Positions 43,365 through 54,643 of a stretch of 64,000 nt of DNA are shown here, piece after piece (positions within the stretch are counted from its first letter, which is position 1; each line of letters starts with the position of its first letter). Origin of the DNA: Papaver somniferum (Eukaryota > Streptophyta > Magnoliopsida > Ranunculales > Papaveraceae); assembly GCF_003573695.1 (NCBI RefSeq), contig NC_039364.1, positions 237,006,777 through 237,070,776 of the forward strand. The letters are read 5' to 3'. A program made the position numbers and the translations under genes. The notes below the pieces were generated by a model, which was given only the letters and a program-made list of their open reading frames with translations, was not told where the DNA came from and made no database searches.

Positions 43365-44474
43365 CTAGCTTTCAGCAGAATCTATACTAGTTTTCTGTGA
43401 GAGCTCTAGGGTAACAGGGCAATGATCACTTCCAAAGAATCCTTCTAATTCAATCCCGTGGACCTGCATCTCACATGATACGATCCTATCCTTGAGTGTC
43501 TCGGAAACTAGAAAATAATCTATCCTCATTCTCTTACCCCGGTACCTCCCAATGGGATTTCCTGACCAGGAGAAGCCACTGTGCATATCTTTTTCCTCAT
43601 GTAGGGATCTGTACGCATCTACCAGCTTTCCTTCGGATAAAATGGTACTGAAGCGCTTCCTTTCATTCAAAGTAAACCCAGGCTGTCCACAATCATCTTT
43701 GTTAGGAGGAACATAACCGTTGAGCTTTGCACTACTAAAAAAATCTGGATGACTCACATCGAACTCTGTATGGCTAACATTCAGGTCGCCACACCAAATC
43801 AAAGGCTTATCCGAACTCCGTAAAACAAATTCAAGCACTCTTTTATCCCATTTTCTTCTCCTCTGAAAAGAATTTTCCTCATCCTTCCACCCATTGTTTG
43901 GGACATATGTATTCAGCACTCGGAAAGACTCAAACTCAGCCAAAATTACCCGGCCATCTGGTTCATGCTTTTTGGATGCTGTTTGGTCAAGCGAGAAGGT
44001 GACCTTTTTCGGTTGGCAACACTTCTTCACAAATAAAGCAGTCCCAGCATACTTTGAGTCTGCTAGCGACCACCAAACTTGGTAATTTCGAAATGGTGGA
44101 CTTGAAAGCGCACGCATCAATGTTTGTTTTTCCTCTCGAGAAGAGTTTGTATCATCTTTCACTTCTCCTTGAATTTTATGTCCACCTTTAGAGCCAGCTG
44201 CAGGCATTCTCACTTCCTGTATAGCAATGACATCAGGATCAAAGGTTGCAATAAACTTAGTAAACTCTGGCCAGTTATTTTTAACACGAAGCAAGAAACT
44301 ATTTGCATTCCATGATATGAACTTCAAAGGGTCTCTTTTTTCTTCTGTTACTACTACACTTTCCCCATTTTGTTCTTCTTTTTCTTCTGGTTTTGATGGT
44401 GAGGAAGAAGTAGTGAGAGCGGGTTTCTTCTTAAGAGATCCATCCTTTTCAACTGGTTGGAAGAATCGTTTCAT
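43365..44474 (-). CDS. APE1L: AP endonuclease APE1L (exonuclease III family)
   Basis: One uninterrupted exon, 369 residues from ATG 44474 (MKRFFQPVEKDGSLKKKPAL), close to the length of Arabidopsis APE1L. The first 50 residues are a variable Lys/Ser/Glu-rich leader. The endonuclease/exonuclease/phosphatase fold follows: FISWNANSF (Asn56), DVIAIQEVRM (metal-binding Glu87), YAGTALFVKK, LNTYVPNNGW, LIWCGDLNVSH (Asp/Asn), CGQPGFTLNERKRF, MRIDYFLVSE and FGSDHCPVTLEL (catalytic Asp-His). The enzyme cuts DNA 5' to abasic sites and cleans 3' blocks in base excision repair in the nucleus. The frame stays open 18 nt upstream of the ATG, but an AAACAG acceptor-like site just before it suggests a 5'-UTR intron. 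It is the one intact host gene here. Confidence 0.95.
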   Translation of the reverse strand: MKRFFQPVEKDGSLKKKPALTTSSSPSKPEEKEEQNGESVVVTEEKRDPLKFISWNANSFLLRVKNNWPEFTKFIATFDPDVIAIQEVRMPAAGSKGGHKIQGEVKDDTNSSREEKQTLMRALSSPPFRNYQVWWSLADSKYAGTALFVKKCCQPKKVTFSLDQTASKKHEPDGRVILAEFESFRVLNTYVPNNGWKDEENSFQRRRKWDKRVLEFVLRSSDKPLIWCGDLNVSHTEFDVSHPDFFSSAKLNGYVPPNKDDCGQPGFTLNERKRFSTILSEGKLVDAYRSLHEEKDMHSGFSWSGNPIGRYRGKRMRIDYFLVSETLKDRIVSCEMQVHGIELEGFFGSDHCPVTLELSQKTSIDSAES

Positions 44475-45003
44475 CCTCTGTTTAATAAGCAATTCAAGAA
44501 CCCAAAACAGTTAGCAGGGAAGAGATAAAAACCTTGTCATCTAATCTAACATTGAAGTAATTTTTTGTTCAAGGTTTGCAGCAAAAATGATACAAAAATT
44601 ATAATAATTAGCTTTGGTAACAACTGCAATACAAAAACCATCCAAATTAATCAATTAAAACCATATTTAATCACCAAATCAAGACGATTAGTAATTTCTA
44701 GGTCACCCCTATTTGAACCTAATTATTTATTTCAAGCTTCTATAACACTCATTGTCGGGAATTTGTAAAAACAAAAGATTGACCTAGATAGAGGAAATTC
44801 AAATCAAATTAGAGATGTATCACCACCTGTCGATTAAGCAGTATGAAAGCTCAAGCCAGATGGTGTAGACTTCACAAGACTTCTGAAAATGCATTCAAGT
44901 TCTAGTCGCAAAGGTGCAAAGATGAAGATTATTTTGTTTCCGGGGTGCAAATTATTTTGATAAAAAGATAAGAGAGTTGATAAGCGCATTAAAATTAGAA
45001 GAT
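44475..45003 (-). promoter_or_regulatory. APE1L 5' region
   Basis: Read on the minus strand this holds the presumed 5' UTR, a possible 5'-UTR intron ending TTATTAAACAG near 44478, and the promoter. No clear TATA box was found; the sequence is AT-rich throughout. It ends at the TIR of the MITE. Confidence 0.4.
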
Positions 45004-45772
45004 TATTATTGGGGCGTCACATTCCATTATAAGGGAGTCACCTAATAGGATAAAAACGGGTCATCCATAAATAATATCAAAAACTCCTTATCTCAACTAA
45101 TTTTTGTAATGACTAAATAACCCTTATTTAATTAATTTTAATCTAATTTAATTAGATAAAAATTAAATTAACGAATTTTGTTGTATACTTGGTGAATTCT
45201 AGGACAAAGTTTTTGTGTGAAGAAAAACTGACCGTAAAATAAACTTCTACGGTTGGAAATAATCCAAACCTGGACGTCAAATCACTTTTACGGTTGGAAA
45301 TAATCCAAATCTAGACGTAAAATCAGATTCTACGGTTGGAATTAAAAGGAACCTGGACGTAAAATGAGCTTCTACGGTTGGAACTAATTCAAACCTGGAC
45401 TACATGCAAATAAAATTCTACAGTTGGAATTAATCCAAACCTGGACGTAAAATCTCCAAACCTGGACGTAAAATCACTTCTATCGTTGGAACTTAAAGAA
45501 AACTGGACGTAAAATCGGATTCTACGGTTGGAATTAAAAGAAACCTGGACGCATAATGAGCTTCTACGGTTGGAACTAATCCAAACCTGGACGTAAAATT
45601 ACATGCAAATAAAATTAAACGGTTAGAATTAAAAGAAACCTGGACGTAAAATCACTTCTAGTTAAAGGGTAATCTAGACATTTTGTATATGTGTTAGGAT
45701 ATCCCATAACCATTTTTTTGGACATTAAGCATCCAAATGAAGCCTCTCTATTGGAGGGTGACGCCCCAATAA
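45004..45772. mobile_element. MITE with TATTATTGGGGCGTCAC ends and a minisatellite core
   Basis: Left TATTATTGGGGCGTCACATT and right (reverse) TATTATTGGGGCGTCACCCT form 17-bp perfect TIRs. The interior (45235-45665) is a minisatellite. No coding sequence. No unambiguous target duplication could be read, so the superfamily is undetermined. Confidence 0.72.
45235..45665 (+). repeat. Minisatellite, about 10 units of 40-50 bp
   Basis: Each unit is a variant of TCTACGGTTGGAATTAATCC followed by AAACCTGGACGTAAAATCA. Units start near 45247, 45290, 45329, 45371, 45417, 45478, 45522, 45563, 45611 and 45656. Unit length varies. Confidence 0.85.
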
Positions 45773-47877
45773 TAGCCTTCTAAAATTACTTAGTTCCCCT
45801 TTGTATTTTCTAAAATTATTCTTCCACTCCACAAAACCTAAGCACGATTGCTAACGCGGGTACGCTGGTCGGTACCAATCCACATAAAACAATGTAATCT
45901 TGACTACTCCCGAATCGGTACCTTCCTTTAGCATCCGTAATCTAAGTTACTTCAGACCAATTTACAACTTATTTTATTTCCGGAAACACATATATTATGT
46001 TTAGATGTCATTTTAGAAATTGTTTTTTAACTTTTAAAAATAGAAAAGTCGGAAGCTAATTTGGGTACACAATTTTAGAATGATTTCTAGAGACAAAAAA
46101 TTAATTTTTTGTGAAGCAAAAACATTTTACGTGTGACTTATGTTTTCGGTACCCAAACAAGCTACTGCCTGATGTATCTTTCGTTCGTAAAGAAACTCGT
46201 ATATTATACTTAAACTTAAAATTTTCTTTGCATAATGATCCATGATTTGCATGAAAAACACTTTCGTTCAAAATATATTGGCATCACCTAGTATACGTCC
46301 TCTAACCAAGGTGAAAAGTAGAGATCGATTAGAAAAATAGCTATGCATGAATTAAGTAAAAAGAAGTAGCAGAGGGTGGATAAAATACCACTAACTTGGG
46401 TCAATAACCCTTAACAAAAAAATCTAGATGTAAAAGACAAATGACAGTTGAGACTGTTTAAAATACCCACAAATTAAAAAGATACTTTTCAAATATCCTA
46501 TTTGGATATTCTACCCAAAATTTATGTACTAGTATAATTACAATGGATCAACATGCCCCTGTCTTGTTTAATTATAGTTTTATTAAAATCTGAAATAATT
46601 TTAAGCTTATTCCCTACTGTCAAGCAATTCACCCGGGTGCTGCTGATATAATGTCAAGCGATTGACCACTGGGGTTGCTGTTAATTCAATTTTAAGTTTG
46701 TTCCTTTAACTCGTATGCCTACTCTCCAGTCATCTTATAACCTTCGCATTAGTTGTCTGATCTGACCATTGAGACATCCTCAGCATCAGTACTCCTGAGG
46801 ATAACGCCTCCAACATAGACTTTCATCCACAATTTATCACAAAACATCTAATTGCTACATGTGAGAGTACTTCCATTTGAAGACTTCATTTCACAACCAA
46901 ATCTTTGTTTCCAGTTTCGATTTCTGTCAAAAAATTTCTTGATTGTTTGTGTTCTTCTGACCCCCTATGTAACACCAGTATTTCTAGCATGGCGCATGCT
47001 CAAATATGCGCCGAGGTCTAGGATGAAGCTTCATCCAAAGCTTCCGTTGTGTAGTAAAGGGATCCTTGACTTAGGTTAATGCGGTGGCGAAAATGGCATG
47101 AATGGGTATATTGGTCAAAGGCCAATCTCGCATTAAATGGTGCATAATTCTAGTTGGGTAGATGACCTTGAGAAAACCTAGTGCTAACATAGCACATTAT
47201 TACCATGTCATTGGCCTAGAGATAATATCACATCACTGTGTTGCAACATGATAGAACAGGATGGCCTTGGCAATGTACAACCATCATAGCTGGACGCTGG
47301 AGTGGCCTATGGGCAATGACGGAAGTACAACCATCATGGCCCTTCACTAGACCTTGCTTGGGAAATGTTCACCCATCATGGTCGGACATTGGAATTGACA
47401 TGTGGACCAGAACTGAATGCACATCCAGCATAGCCGGTTATTCAGAGAAACATGGTAAAGGCCATGAATAGTGAAGCAAGCACCTCAAAAATGGCAATTG
47501 GTGAATGTCTTTTTCCTCCCCTAATCTAATTTGTAAAAATGTATCTTAAACATATATAGGAAGGGGTAGTTGGTCGAAGGTGCATATGCGTACCATGCAC
47601 CAAGTAAGCTTCATAGCTTAGCCAAAAGAGTATAAATGATGTTTATCCTCATTTATAGCTGCATAGCCTTTCCAATGGAGCATATTAAGTATGGGCTTCA
47701 TTATGCCCTGTTGCGGACCAAATATGCATCACTTGACGAAACGACCTACACGGACTAAGCCATTACCATTTTTGCTTGGCAACGACCTTGTAAACAAATT
47801 GGCTTAAGTTGTTGTCCTTTCGGGGATAATCTACGGTCAATGCTTGATCCCTTTAGAGTATGGAAGGGTATGTAGGT
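45773..47877. other. Intergenic DNA, no gene recognised
   Basis: Short frames at 46852 and 47238 show no known motif. 47250-47480 repeats ACAACCATCATGG/CACCCATCATGGT-like phrases, suggesting decayed repeat DNA. Confidence 0.45.
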
Positions 47878-48866
47878 GAAAAGACGAGGGTATACATAAA
47901 TACACCATAATATTTTATTTATTAACCTATAAGTCCTCTACCGAATCTGATCGTCTGTAGACCGAGTCGAGACAATACAACAAATTCGGTTCACACTTCG
48001 TGTGATCGTCTATGGATACGAGATAGAGACAATACAACAACAAGGTTACTTGTGTGATGGACTATGGATAAGATCGAGGCGATACGACAACAAAGTGTGC
48101 ACTTGATAATAGGTTCGGTAATAACTGAAACTCTATAGGATCAATTTCAAGTGTTACGGAATTAACGTACAAGTGCAATTTACTTTAATTATAATAAAAC
48201 AATTATAATGCTGAAAAGTAAAGTAAATGGTACAATAAGATTTTGTTAACGAGGAAACAACAAATGCAGAAAAACCTTGGGACCTAGTCTAGTTTTGAAT
48301 ACTCTCAGAATTAAGACGCCAGTGTACAAAATCAAATACCAACTGTGTATAGTTGAGATCAAGCAGACTATCCCTAGCTACTTAGTTCCCTCAGTATCAC
48401 TGGGTGCAATCAAAGTTACAACAACCGTTAGTCAATCAAATCAATAATCGAAAACTAATAACGCTGCATTTATCTAGTTTCCCACCAACGGTACTCGTAG
48501 AGCTTCTTAATCCCACAGAAGTCTTTAAACGAGCGGTCGTAAGAGATTTGGCCTAATCATGGTAATTTCCTCTCCGAATAGACGGCTCCACCAACAAGAA
48601 ATGAAGTTTGCCAGGCTCTTATAATAGTTTGCAAGAAATGCAAACTCAAGTGTTTATAGACCAAGGTTGTTTGGATAGCAAGAAAATTCCAAAACCGAAA
48701 ATATTCTCAAGGTATGCATTACAGTACCTAAATTCGGTTTTTCTATTTCCAATTAATGTTAACCAACATTTCCAAAAACTCTCATAGAAAAACTTCAATT
48801 ATTAGTCTAGCACATTAACTAATAATATTTTTCAGATGATATGCTTTAAGTAATTAAAACATGTAT
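47878..48866 (-). repeat. 3' LTR of Sirevirus-like element B, distal part
   Basis: Read on the minus strand this is the terminal half of an LTR ending GGGTATACCCTCGTC...TTTTCA-like at 47878, homologous to the direct copies at 48867-50103 and 58370-59551 (shared AACAAAATCTT, CCACCAACGGTACT, CCGAAAATATTCTCAAG). With 59552-60390 it makes about 1828 bp, close to the 1872-bp solo LTR at 60759-62630. It is best read as one LTR split by element A. Confidence 0.68.
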
Positions 48867-50103
48867 GTATGATGGGATACTCAATTAGGAGAAATCTCGT
48901 ATGGCCGCTCAATTTAAAGTCTTATTTGGGATTGAGAATCTCTATTAGTACCGTTGGTGGGAAACTGGATAATTGCGGTTTATCTTGTGTTTTCGATTGA
49001 TTTGATTGACTAACGGTGGTTGAACTTTGATTGCACCTAGTTTGTTTATGCTTGAGAATATTCTCTTCTGATATAAGATTCAATCAAACTAGATTGAAGT
49101 TTCGACAGGGATCTTTAGACTGTTTGTAGATCTAAAGACGGTCTTGTGATAATCTATTGTTAACAGACCCCGTTCTGTGCGTGATTGATCACAAGAGATT
49201 CAAGTTTTTGTGCGCAGGTGTTTATTGAAGATCTAATAAGGTTTTAAGACAAAGAAGACTTTGAAGATTTCTGATTTGGGTTTATAATCTTTGGTGTGCA
49301 CAATACTTGTTTCGGTAAAAGAGGATCCAACCATAATCGGTTTATCCTTGTGGTAGATTAGATTGATTAGTTGTGTATATCGGCATCAATACAATTCTTT
49401 GTGATTAAAAGTATTGATTGCAAAATCTTAACAATTACCTTTGGTAGTTGAGAATCATATAGATTTAAGAACCTGACGAAGGAGTTTATTGAGATAAACA
49501 GAAGAGCCTTTGTCGAACTCACATCACTTGGTTGAAGAGAGTTGATACCGAACAGATTTGTTGTTCCTTTACTGTTTGGAATACGAACCAAAGGAATTGT
49601 TCCAAGTACGTGACTTATTACAGGTCGGAGGCGTAGGAATACAGACGGAACTAGGTGAACTATAGGTTTAGTTGCTTGGTCTCAACTATACGAAGTTGGT
49701 TTGATTTTGTATAGCGGCTTAATCCTGAGAGTATTCAATTTTGGACAAGGTCCCAGGGTTTTTCTGCATTTGTCGTTTCCTTGTTAACAAAATCTTGCCG
49801 TGTCATTTACTTTTATTTTCCGCAATTATAATTGTTATTATAATTTAAAGTAAATTACACAAACGTTAATTCCTATTTACTTGATACCAATCTTATTGTG
49901 TTTGGTTAAGTCTGAACCTCTTATCAAGTAAACATACTTCGTTGTTGCATTGTCTCGATCTCATATCCATAGACGATCACACGAAGTGTGAAACAATTAG
50001 TTGTATTGTCTCGACTCAGTCCATAGACAATCACTTTCGGGGAAAGGACTTATAGGTGGAAAAGTTTTAGCTTGAAGTATATTTGGGTACCCTCGCCTTT
50101 TCA
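48867..50103 (+). repeat. 5' LTR of element A, 5'-truncated
   Basis: It aligns with 58370-59551 (shared CTCTATTAGTACCGTTGGTG, GATTGATCACAAGAGATTCA, CAAGGTCCC, CTATACGAAGTTGGTTTGAT). It ends CCTCGCCTTTTCA, followed directly by the primer site. The TGTTAGAGCA start is absent. Confidence 0.8.
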
Positions 50104-50182
50104 ATTGGTAACAGAGCAGGAAAAAACGAAAAGATCTAACAATCTGTGTTTGCTGCGATCCAACCTATAAGAAATTGAATCT

Positions 50183-51270
50183 ATGTCTGATTCAGTTAAC
50201 GTTATGAAAGAGTATGACTACTCAAAGGTTGAAGATGTTACTACTTCGTTGACTCATGATCCAGGAGTTGCGAAAACATCTGTGTCCATCTCTAATGGAA
50301 AAGAAGATTCTGATAAAGAGTTGGTAAAACTCCTAAAGCCTATAAAATCTTTGTCTTCTAAAGTGGTGTTATTAAAGACAGAGACAAATCTTCTTAAACA
50401 AGAGATCATATATAAAGACATTCAACTGAATTGTCTGGCCAAAGAGAATATGGATCTCACTGTCAAACTAGAAGCTCTTGGTAAATCTCTTACTTTTGAT
50501 AAAGAGACACGTCCCATAACTCTGACTAATGATGTTGTTGTGATTTCTTATGATGTTGAGGAAACTAAAAGTCCTTGCTCGACTTTTACAGATTGTGATA
50601 AAACCGGTTTAGTCACATCTGAAACAGATCAAGATGATGGTAGTCTGCCTAACTACATCAAGTCAGAAGAGGATAAGAGACCATCTTCTATATATACTGA
50701 TGATCAAACGAAATCTTGCCTGAAGGAAACTTTGAACCGATTCTGTGAAAGTGATCTTAAGGAATACAATTTTCAGTCACTTGACAGGAAACTTATACTT
50801 CTTCAACATACGGTGGTAAAAATATTGAAAGAAGTTTCTTGTCTTAAAAAACTGAAAGACCATTCCTCAGTAGAAAGACAGATCATACCACTACCCGATA
50901 AGATCAACTCAAAAGAATAAGAGGAAAGAGTTGATAATCGCTTCTGGAGAAAGGTTCATCCTCACCCATATCGAAACAATTCTCGTTTTGATGAAAAACG
51001 ACACCAGAAGGAAGGGAAAGAGAGAATCTCTGCCAAAAGAAACAATCAGGAATCTCCGATAATTGTTTCAGATAATCACACTGGTGGGGATCATAAGGAA
51101 GTTCTTAGAATGAGAAAATCATATGAAAATCTCGTTGAAAGAATTAAGAGAGATTATCTATCTCTGAAAATTCTCACGTCAGTACAGTTTCTCCACATGA
51201 TCATATCTCTAGAGTTAGAAAAGATCATCTTCTTGGGAGAAAATATTTTGGGCAGAAATTCCCAAAGAGA
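50183..51270 (+). pseudogene. Element A gag-like coiled-coil frame
   Basis: Open from ATG 50183 to TAA 50918-50920 (245 residues: MSDSVNVMKEYDYSKVEDVT...). Then the same kind of sequence continues in frame with RFWRKVHPHPYRNNSRFDEK and KRNNQESPIIVSD until further stops. Residues 45-105 form a heptad-rich helix (LKPIKSLSSKVVLLKTETNL). No zinc knuckle or capsid signature is certain. The position after the primer site suggests a gag derivative. Confidence 0.5.
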
Positions 51271-51591
51271 AACATGAACTATGTTTCTAATATTCGATGT
51301 AAGCCAGAAAAGTCTTACTCCATTACAACCTAGTTGTAAGGAGACTGTGCTAACTCATCCGTTTTGTGCTCGTAACCCTGGATGAGAAAAGCATATAAAA
51401 ATCAAGAGCACAAGTGGGTACTGATTCGTTTGATCGGTAATAAGGGATATTATCCTTTAATAAAAAGAGAAGTTCGGTAAAATAGCCTATTATCGGAAAC
51501 CCTGTTTTCGTAAACCGAATATATTCTTATCTTTATAAGAAAAAACTTCTCTTAAGAATTAGTTCTTCCCTGAAAAGTCTTGAACTAAATC
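51271..51591 (+). other. Element A interior without a gene
   Basis: Where pol would be expected, only about 320 bp with no RT or integrase motif separate the two coding remnants, so pol has been deleted. Confidence 0.6.
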
Positions 51592-52037
51592 ATGTCTCCT
51601 ATAACTCGAAGTGTTACAAGGAGTAATAAAAGAGAAGCTCAAAAAGTTAGAAACTGTCAAGTTTTCTCTCAAAACGAAGAATTAGGAAGATTGCCTCAAG
51701 AATCATTTCTGATCACAACTCTGAAAGATCTCAAGATGAAATACGCCTTTTTGCGGTCGATGATTCAGATTCTACTAAGTGGTTTCCCACAGGTGGTATG
51801 CATGAATCTATGCATGGGTTTGAAGAACTCATAGGAAATCTCTTTTCTTTGATACAAGATCGAGACAGTCTGAAAGATCAAATAGAAGAAGCAAAAAATG
51901 AGCTAGCTGATTTGAATCTTCAAATTGAAAATCTTGGAAAACAAAAAGTGGTTGCCAACAAAATCCTTGAGACATACTTTAATAGTATGAACACTAATGA
52001 AACCTCAGTAAACAACAAGAGCACCACTATAGATTAA
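51592..52037 (+). pseudogene. Element A second ORF, coiled coil
   Basis: It starts MSPITRSVTRSNKREAQKVR at 51592. A frameshift near 51715 leads into DDSDSTKWFPTGGMHESMHG and the helix DRDSLKDQIEEAKNELADLN with LQIENLGKQK, ending at TAA 52035-52037. The position (after pol, before the PPT region) and coiled coil fit the extra 3' ORF of Sireviruses, sometimes called env-like. A comparable frame in element B lies at 63521-63808. Confidence 0.5.
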
Positions 52038-53809
52038 GTTATATGCTGTAATACTTAATCCAAAAAAATAGACATCAATTTTTGATTTCTTTCAACGATT
52101 GTATTAGGTCTATTATGAATAAAATTATTTGATTTATAATTTTTCTTGTGATAGTTTTTGATTTACATAGCCTGTACTTGAATGCTTTATGTTATTGATA
52201 TGTATGTTTATGGGATGTTTGATTTCGGTTTTACTACCTTGATATTCGATCTCATAATGTTGTGAACCCTTATGGTTTGGGTGACTTTTTGATTTAGCAG
52301 GATTAAGTTCTAGCCCATGTTGGGAGGCTTTATCAAAGGATCATGAGGGGTTCTGATAGAAACAATATGTGAAAAGTCACAATATATTGAATCGGTTTGG
52401 TTTAGCATAAAAACATATGTGTTTCGGGGTTTTCAACTTTTGCTTGCAATAGTTAAAAACCGGTTTTCAACCTTTCTCTGGTAAAGGTTAGTTGTTGTTA
52501 TTCTTTTGTTTTGCATAAGGATGACAACATGATGATATTTCGATATCAATTCTCCCTGGAAGAAAATGCAAACATATTGGAGAAGAGGATGCGAAATTTG
52601 AGGTAACAATCTTGTTAGTTTATTGTTTTCTTGTTAAAGAAAAGCTTGATTTTATTGAGTATACCTTTATTGCTTTTGCTTAACAAAATTTCGGTACAAT
52701 TGATGTTTTATTCCATTATGTGTGTATGTATATGTGTGTGATTCAATTGGTTCCAGTTAAGAAAAACTATTGTATCTTACTTTATTGTGTGGTATCAATC
52801 GTTTAGGCTTACAAAATTTTGGTGCAATTGTGGTACTTTAATGTCTATGTTGTTTCAATTGCTTCCGGTTGAGGTGAATAATTATGCTATTTGGTTTATA
52901 TGAATTGTTTATGGCTTAACGAAAGAAAAGGTTTACGGGATGAATTGTTTAGTCCAATTCGATTCCGGATAAGAGAAACTAAGTTTATCTTAGTTAGACT
53001 TATCAAAGTGGAGGTTTCGGTTATTCAAGTCTAATCGAATTCCTTAACAAGAAATACTAGTTAACTAACCTAGTACTTGTCTTGTTTAAAAGTTAAAGGT
53101 CTAAGCTATATGGATAATTAGAACCTGATGAGAAAAATAGAGTTATCTTTATTTTGGTCGTATCGAACAAAGCGGTTGTATTTGTACAATCGATTTAGCA
53201 AAGGGACTAAGGTGCTTAGTTGTTTTTTGGTTTGCTAAACTATTAGGGAAAATTGCTTCGGGCAATTGTTTCCTTGGTAACATATCAAAACAAATTACTT
53301 TGTAGTTTCGGTTTTGATATTGGTTATCAAAAATGGTGTGTGGAACCATCGTTCTTAACTCTATAGGTTGCAAGTCTTTTGAGATTTGTAAGATCCTTTT
53401 GTCCTTTATTTTTTTCGTTTCTTTGTCATTTTGTGACAAAAAGGGGGAGAAATATATGGAGTAAACAAGTGATATTGGTATTGATTTTATATTGATTGGT
53501 ACCACTAAGGTAAAGGACATTGGTGCTTAAATGTTTATCTAACGAAAGAGTAAAAGCATAGACTAAGGGGGAGTAACATATCATTACAAAGGGAATAACA
53601 AAGATGTGCGGATTGAAAATATACCTATCTCACCTTTAGGGGGAGTATTAGCTTTGTTATTATAATGTCAACAACGATATTTATGGATTGAATGTATACA
53701 AGTTATTGTGTTGTTGAATTCGGGAATCAAGTGTATGTGTAATGAATTCTTGTAATTTGTTTATCCATATGATGTAAGAGTTTTGTCGCTAAAATTGACA
53801 AGGGGGGAT
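52038..53809 (+). other. Element A 3' spacer with repeated polypurine tracts
   Basis: No coding frame. Purine tracts AAAAAGGGGGAGA (53439-53450), CTAAGGGGGAG (53563-53573), TTAGGGGGAG (53636-53645) and CAAGGGGGGATT (53799-53810). The last abuts the 3' LTR and is the functional-type PPT. Several PPT-like tracts in the 3' spacer are a known Sirevirus trait. Confidence 0.7.
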
Positions 53810-54643
53810 TGTTAGAGCATAGCTCGGTTGAACCCACCAAGCGTTGGTATGTCAAGTTGGTTGTCATATTTTAGTGAATCAAAACTCATTTTAAGAGTCG
53901 CTTGATTATGTACTAGAGTCAACTTCGTATAGGTTAGCTTGAAAGTATTAGGATATGAGACACTACAAGTATTGCGAAGACTTGAAGAACTGAAGAAGCA
54001 AGGAGCTACAACGACAACATCATCCTTCCACTTGAGGTTAGTGATATTTGACTTGAACTGTTTCATTCCCTAACGTATCTTTCAAGTCGTGCATATTGAA
54101 AACAAAACTGCGAAGCATGAACACTCTAGATATGCATAGTATTAAGGAATACAATTCGAGGTTTATTGCTTAACCATTAAACTTTGTAGATAATTCATCG
54201 ACATAATCGTTTGAATTTTATTGTGATTATATATGGGTATGAGGTGAGGATTTCATCCTAGGAAACAATGTTTTACATGTGTTTTAAGGACATAAATTCA
54301 TGAACTTGTTTTGTGAATCGAAAAGGAAATCGCCAGGCATTATTGGTATTGTTATTGATTGCATATCTTATGAACTACCAATATGTGTGATTAGTATAGC
54401 CATTCATGACTTGTTTATGTTCTTGGTAAAACTATTCACAAAGGCCTGACTTTTGTATTGGTATGACTTTTAATAGTGAAACCGATCTTAAGTAATTACC
54501 TGAGATGGTATGATCGATTTTGTGATTTTGTGTATGACCAACTCTGAGTAAAGGGGAACCGATCCTAGTAAGAGGTGCAACACATCACAAAGGGGAATCG
54601 ATCCTTGTATGAGGTGCAGCAATTTTGTAGCAGAAAGGGGAAC

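Noticed and set aside
45235..45665. Possible CRISPR-like array
   Set aside because: Units are contiguous variants with no unique spacers, inside a plant MITE; it is a minisatellite.
47238..47471. Short Trp-rich frame at 47238
   Set aside because: It is made of repeated CCATCATGG phrases; no homologous protein or start context.
53149..53520. 123-residue minus-strand frame
   Set aside because: It lies in the PPT-bearing spacer of element A, with no motif; chance frame.
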